A stretch of 64,000 bases of DNA from GCA-2731375 sp964631725. Lineage in GTDB: Bacteria; Pseudomonadota; Alphaproteobacteria; GCA-2731375. Below the pieces are notes generated by a model. The model worked only from the letters and a program-made list of their open reading frames with translations, was not told the DNA's origin and ran no database searches. The stretch spans positions 26,682 through 90,681 of the forward strand of contig CAZVYX010000021.1 in the NCBI GenBank assembly GCA_964631725.1. The letters run 5' to 3'. Below, one piece after another: positions 61,217 to 64,000 of the stretch. The position numbers and the translations under genes are program-made. Each line of letters opens with the position of its first letter. Within the stretch, counting starts at the first letter, position 1.

Positions 61217-61342
61217 ACAATTTTCGAATTTGAACTACCCACCCGCACCCCCTGCCCGACCACCCATTGATGGTACCCTGTGGGTGGCCGGGCAGGGGGT
61301 GCGGGTGGCCCGGCGATTCGATGAATATCGAAAATGATCTAG
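61213..61342. repeat. 130-bp long stem-loop element, copy 2
   Basis: Same element as 62416-62545: outer arms TTTTCGAATT...AATATCGAAAA, inner arms CCACCCGCACCCCCTGCC.../...GGCAGGGGGTGCGGGTGG around TTGATGGTACC. Ends TTAG and CTAG. Exactly 130 bp, same orientation as copy 3. The left end supplies the TAG stop codon of the M20 gene. Confidence 0.9.
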
Positions 61343-61452
61343 CGCCGCGCCAGTTGGGCCATCACAAGACCCGGGCATGGGCTTCACGGCCGACAGCGCA
61401 TATGATGCCGCAACGTGACATCATCCCGCGAAACACAGGCTGGAGGCCGCCC

Positions 61453-61743
61453 ATGTCGATTTATCTGATTCTGGACAACCAAGTCCATGACGCCGCCAAA
61501 TACGAGGAATACAAGAAAGCGGTGCCGGCCCTGATCGCCAAGCACGGCGGTGAGTATCTGGCCCGGGACGGCGCCATCGAGGTACCCGTGGGCGATTGGC
61601 GCCCGGACCGTATCGTGCTGTTCAAATGGCCCTCCCGCGCCGCCCTGGATGCCTTTCAGGCGGACCCGGAATACCAGCCGTGGAAGGAACTGCGGGAAAG
61701 CTGCACGACGACGAACCAGGTGGTGATCTTCGAAGGCATCTAG
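61453..61743 (+). CDS. DUF1330 family protein
   Basis: A 96-residue dimeric alpha-beta-barrel protein: IYLILDNQVHDAAKYEEYKKAVPALIAKHGGEYLARDG and WRPDRIVLFKWPSRAALDAF are the DUF1330 pattern. No enzymatic function established for the family. ATG at 61453; the open frame upstream overlaps the repeat. 15 bp before a glutathione S-transferase gene, so the two are likely co-transcribed. Confidence 0.88.
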   Translation: MSIYLILDNQVHDAAKYEEYKKAVPALIAKHGGEYLARDGAIEVPVGDWRPDRIVLFKWPSRAALDAFQADPEYQPWKELRESCTTTNQVVIFEGI

Positions 61744-61758
61744 GGGGAACATCCAGCA

Positions 61759-62400
61759 ATGCGGCTGATCGGCCGATATGCCTCGCCCTACGTGCGCCGG
61801 GTCGCCGTGACCTTGCAGCATTACCAAATGCCTTATGAGCATTTCAGCGTCATGCCCTTCGGCGCCGACCGGGCGGAAGTGGCGCGGCACAATCCCATCG
61901 CCCGGGTGCCCGTGTTGCAACTGGGAAATGGCGAAATGCTGTGCGACAGCGCCGCCATTCTGGATCATCTGGACCAAGAGGCGGGGCCGGAGCGGGCCCT
62001 GGTGCCCGCAAGCGGCAAGGCGCGGCGGCGGGTTCTGGCCCTGCTGGCGATCGCCCTGGGCAGCAATGAAAAGCTGGTCACCGCATTGTACGAGCGCCAC
62101 TTCCGGCCCAAGGAGCTGTGGCATCAACCGTGGATCGAGGCCTGCGAGGACCAGGTCCGCGGCGGCTATCTATGGCTGGACGAGCAGTTCGAAGGCCCCT
62201 GGTTCACGGGTGCCGGGATGACCCAGGCGGATCTGACGGTAGGGGTTTTCTGGAGCTTCGGCATGGCCAAGCGGCCGGGTATTTTCGCCAAGCTGGCATG
62301 CCCGAACGTGCGCGCCTTAGCCGAGAAGCTGGAGGCCACGGCGGCCTTCAAGGCCGCGGCAGTGGAAAGCGAAAAATTGAGCAGCCGGCTTGGCAACTGA
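61759..62400 (+). CDS. glutathione S-transferase family protein
   Basis: A 213-residue GST: thioredoxin-like N-terminal domain starting MRLIGRYASPYVRRVAVTLQHY with Ser9-Pro in the glutathione site, ARVPVLQLGNGEMLCDSAAILDHLD (conserved cis-Pro and the DS-A-I element), and a helical C-terminal domain. Substrate unknown. GGGGGAACATCC precedes the ATG. It follows the DUF1330 gene and converges on a small unknown gene across the 130-bp repeat. Confidence 0.9.
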   Translation: MRLIGRYASPYVRRVAVTLQHYQMPYEHFSVMPFGADRAEVARHNPIARVPVLQLGNGEMLCDSAAILDHLDQEAGPERALVPASGKARRRVLALLAIALGSNEKLVTALYERHFRPKELWHQPWIEACEDQVRGGYLWLDEQFEGPWFTGAGMTQADLTVGVFWSFGMAKRPGIFAKLACPNVRALAEKLEATAAFKAAAVESEKLSSRLGN

Positions 62401-62415
62401 ACCTTTCAGCAGCGG

Positions 62416-62545
62416 CTAGGCCATTTTCGAATTTGAACTACCCACCCGCGCGCCCTGCCCGACCACCCATTAATGGTACCCTGTGGGTGGTCGGGCAGGG
62501 GGAGCGGGCGGCCCGGCGATTCGATGAATATCGAAAATGCTCTAG
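62416..62545. repeat. 130-bp long stem-loop element, copy 3
   Basis: CTAG at both ends; outer arms CATTTTCGAATT...AATATCGAAAATG; inner arms CCACCCGCGCGCCCTGCC.../...GGCAGGGGGAGCGGGCGG around TTAATGGTACC. Exactly 130 bp. The inner arms have diverged from copies 1 and 2 at a few paired positions, yet stay largely complementary. The right-hand CTAG supplies the TAG stop codon of the gene on the minus strand. Confidence 0.9.
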
Positions 62546-62835
62546 GCCCAGTGTGGGCAGGGCGCATCAAAGCTCCATTCCGCCTTCGCCGGCATGGTGC
62601 CGCCGCCAAAGACATCCCCGCCGATGTCAACGGCGACCACTTCGGCGCTCTCCCGCGCCTGGTTGTACGCTGATCCGCCACAAACACTGCGCATGACCTG
62701 CTTGCCGGCGTGCAGGGCGGCGGACTGGGTGGGGAAGAACAGGCGGTCGTCGCCCTGATGCAGGGTATCGCCGGACCTGATGCTTTCAAAAGGATCGCTG
62801 GCGTTGACGGTGGACAGAACGATGTATGTAAACAT
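62542..62835 (-). CDS. hypothetical 97-residue protein
   Basis: The start at 62835 (MFTYIVLSTVNASDPF) is set by a strong GGAGG seven bases upstream; the in-frame ATG at 62850 is the one that overlaps that site. Sequence features: YIVLSTVNASDPFESIRSGDTLHQGDDR reads like a beta-rich domain, and three Cys (RSVCGGS, DAPCPHWA plus none elsewhere obvious) with a Gly-rich DVFGGGTM. No family recognised. Its stop codon lies in the 130-bp repeat. Confidence 0.6.
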   Translation of the reverse strand: MFTYIVLSTVNASDPFESIRSGDTLHQGDDRLFFPTQSAALHAGKQVMRSVCGGSAYNQARESAEVVAVDIGGDVFGGGTMPAKAEWSFDAPCPHWA

Positions 62836-63180
62836 TTTAAAAGCCTCCATTTTTCCGGCGGGTGCATCCTGCCCCTGGGTGAGACCGCAAGACATTCGCG
62901 GCCTGCCTCTCGTTAACCATGATGCAAGACCCATGCCAGTTTATCGCCGGCAAGTGATTGGCGGAAAACTGCGATTTATGGTTAACCAGAGGTAAAGGGG
63001 TGTGCCGAGTTGGGACACGGTCGTGTCTCGTTTTGAGGGCCTAGGTCAACGTTGGCTCAGGCCTTACATCTTGCAATAGTGGCAAGTCGACTCTCCGGGC
63101 CAACTCGCCATCTAACAAATATTGGGAAATATTAAGAATATTTGCTATATTCTAGAAATCAAAGCGAAGAGGACCTGATC
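62836..63180. other. 345-bp spacer, mostly featureless
   Basis: Holds the promoter of the 97-residue gene and, at its right end, the parD operator region. GC content drops toward 63110-63160. Nothing else recognised. Confidence 0.5.
63117..63151 (+). promoter_or_regulatory. probable parDE operator/promoter
   Basis: AAATATT at 63117-63123, then the perfect palindrome AAATATT-AAG-AATATTT at 63127-63143, then a -10-like TATATT at 63146-63151, 30 bp before the parD start. ParD-type antitoxins bind such palindromes to repress their own operon. Confidence 0.55.
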
Positions 63181-63435
63181 ATGCCCACCGTCACGATTTC
63201 CCTGCCTGAACCCATGAAGGACTGGATCGAAGGCCAAGCCAGCAATGGCCAGTTCAGTGGCGTGAGTGACTATATTCGAGATTTGGTTCGCCAGGATCAA
63301 AGCCGCAAGGATCAGCGCGAAGCTCTCATTCAAGCGCTTATCGAAGGTGAGGAAAGCGGCGTGGCCCGCGAGTGGACCGGAGAAGAGCTGCAGGCCGAAG
63401 CGCGGCGGCGGGTCGCGATGAAACGAAGTGGCTAA
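63181..63435 (+). CDS. parD: ParD-like type II antitoxin
   Basis: An 84-residue ribbon-helix-helix protein: TVTISLPEPMKDWIEGQASNGQFSG (beta strand and first helix), VSDYIRDLVRQDQSRKDQ (second helix), then a charged C-terminus that would bind toxin. Start at 63181 with AGAGGA upstream. Overlaps the toxin gene by 8 bp, the usual parDE layout. Confidence 0.88.
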   Translation: MPTVTISLPEPMKDWIEGQASNGQFSGVSDYIRDLVRQDQSRKDQREALIQALIEGEESGVAREWTGEELQAEARRRVAMKRSG

Positions 63436-63718
63436 ATACCGGCTGCTGCCGAGGGCGGAAGCCGACTATTTTGCCATTTACGCCTCCGGTTACGAGAATT
63501 TTGGTGAGGCGCAGGCGGAACGCTACACGGATGGTTTGCGGGACGCGTTCACGGTCATCACCGAACACAGCCATATTGGCAGACGCGTTGATCACATACG
63601 TGCCGGATACTTCTGCTACGAATACAAGCGTCACTCAATCTAATACAGATTGGAAGAACCGGGCGTCGTCATCGTTCGCGTGTTGGGCAATCGACAAAAT
63701 GCACCAGGGCATTTGTAG
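63428..63718 (+). pseudogene. parE: ParE-like toxin interrupted by an in-frame stop codon
   Basis: From a GTG at 63428 the frame encodes a RelE/ParE toxin (YRLLPRAEADYFAIYASGYENFG, RAGYFCYEYKRHSI) but meets TAA at 63641-63643, codon 72. The same frame then continues YRLEEPGVVIVRVLGNRQNAPGHL to TAG at 63716, which is exactly the C-terminus expected of ParE, where HxIFYR is usual: the stop replaces the aromatic residue. So a nonsense change removed the last 24 residues, including the strand that packs the active surface. The truncated 71-residue product is probably inactive. A sequencing error is the alternative. Confidence 0.85.
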
Positions 63719-63725
63719 GCCGCGC

Positions 63726-64000
63726 CTACCCCTTCTGCCGGTGCAACAGGCGCAGCCGTAGGGCGTTGAGCTTGATGAAGCCTTCCGCGTCGCGCTGGTC
63801 GTAGACGGTGTCTTCCTCGAACGTTACGTGTTCCATGGAGTAGAGGCTCATGGGCGATTTGCGGCCCACGACAGTGGCGCTGCCCTTGAAAAGTTTCACC
63901 CGCACGGTGCCTTCGACGCATTCCTGGGACTTGTCAATGAGGGCTTGCAGCATGTAGCGCTCCGGCGAGAACCAGAAGCCGTTGTAGATCAACTCCGCAT
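63726..64000 (-). CDS. argG: argininosuccinate synthase, C-terminal part (truncated by window edge)
   Basis: The last 90 residues of ArgG, which joins citrulline and aspartate in arginine synthesis. AELIYNGFWFSPERYMLQALIDKSQ, GTVRVKLFKGSATVVGRKSPMSLYS, and the C-terminal YDQRDAEGFIKLNALRLRL match the family end to end. The frame stays open to the window edge; the rest lies beyond 64000. It converges on the parDE locus with only 7 bp between stop codons. Confidence 0.93.
   Translation of the reverse strand, partial: AELIYNGFWFSPERYMLQALIDKSQECVEGTVRVKLFKGSATVVGRKSPMSLYSMEHVTFEEDTVYDQRDAEGFIKLNALRLRLLHRQKG

Noticed and set aside
1..64000. tRNA genes, rRNA, CRISPR arrays, prophage or intact insertion sequences
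   Set aside because: No tRNA-like T-loop context outside coding regions, no regularly spaced repeats, and no transposase, integrase or phage structural genes were found by reading.

Overview
The window reads as one stretch of a GC-rich alphaproteobacterial chromosome, most like Rhodospirillales. Supporting this are an F1-ATPase zeta-inhibitor protein (DUF1476, an alphaproteobacterial family), a D-Ala-D-Ala carboxypeptidase with a SPOR domain next to phasin, clpS and clpA, a bactofilin, and many type III (CaiB/BaiF) CoA-transferases and PhyH-type dioxygenases. The taxonomic call is inference from gene content. I saw no rRNA, tRNA, CRISPR array, prophage or intact insertion sequence.

Layout. 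1-3103: the end of a receiver-domain protein, a small membrane protein, and a 703-residue secreted fusion of a caspase-like protease with a UgpB-type glycerol-3-phosphate-binding protein, visibly less GC-rich than its surroundings. 3216-7856: slyX and an SDR, a PhyH oxygenase, a small EthD-like protein, and a divergent AraC regulator/MFS pair. 7869-13248: clpA, clpS, phasin with tandem terminators, and a DacA-like carboxypeptidase. 13454-17340: small membrane and TPR proteins and a sodium:solute symporter. 17851-21472: PhyH oxygenase, a substrate-binding-like protein without signal peptide, a metallophosphoesterase and a 2-oxoglutarate oxygenase. 21679-27735: a sensor kinase with an SBP-type input domain and three PAS domains, then a chemoreceptor whose sensor region looks triplicated. 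27742-32524: a PrpF/TcuA-like pair, a Bax-like glucosaminidase, a PNPOx-like protein and an isochorismatase-family hydrolase.

31859-37481 is a tightly packed minus-strand operon (MaoC hydratase, acyl-CoA dehydrogenase, two CoA-transferases, enoyl-CoA hydratase, isochorismatase-family hydrolase) that looks like a complete acyl-CoA activation and oxidation route for an unknown acid; a second dehydrogenase/CoA-transferase pair follows at 38251-40737. 40944-50149: HU, a ThDP enzyme with an MFS transporter, a gamma-glutamyltransferase/M81 peptidase pair, a PfkB kinase and an amidase. 50263-59957: EI24-like membrane protein, bactofilin, lipoprotein, DsbA-type isomerase, folD, a VOC protein, an unusual hydrolase-methyltransferase fusion, an HD protein, a MaoC protein, an M19 dipeptidase homologue, a TauE/SafE permease and the DUF1476 protein. 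60008-64000: M20 amidohydrolase, DUF1330 protein, GST, a small unknown gene, a parDE toxin-antitoxin pair whose toxin is interrupted by an in-frame stop, and the C-terminal part of argG.

Two families of structured repeats are scattered through the window: three exactly 130-bp copies of a long stem-loop element and two exactly 97-bp copies of a double-hairpin element. Both end in CTAG-like tetranucleotides, and those ends repeatedly supply the TAG stop codon of the adjacent gene. The strongest candidates for something undescribed are the caspase-UgpB fusion, the permuted and degenerate alpha/beta-hydrolase fused to a methyltransferase, and the stop-codon-capturing repeats.
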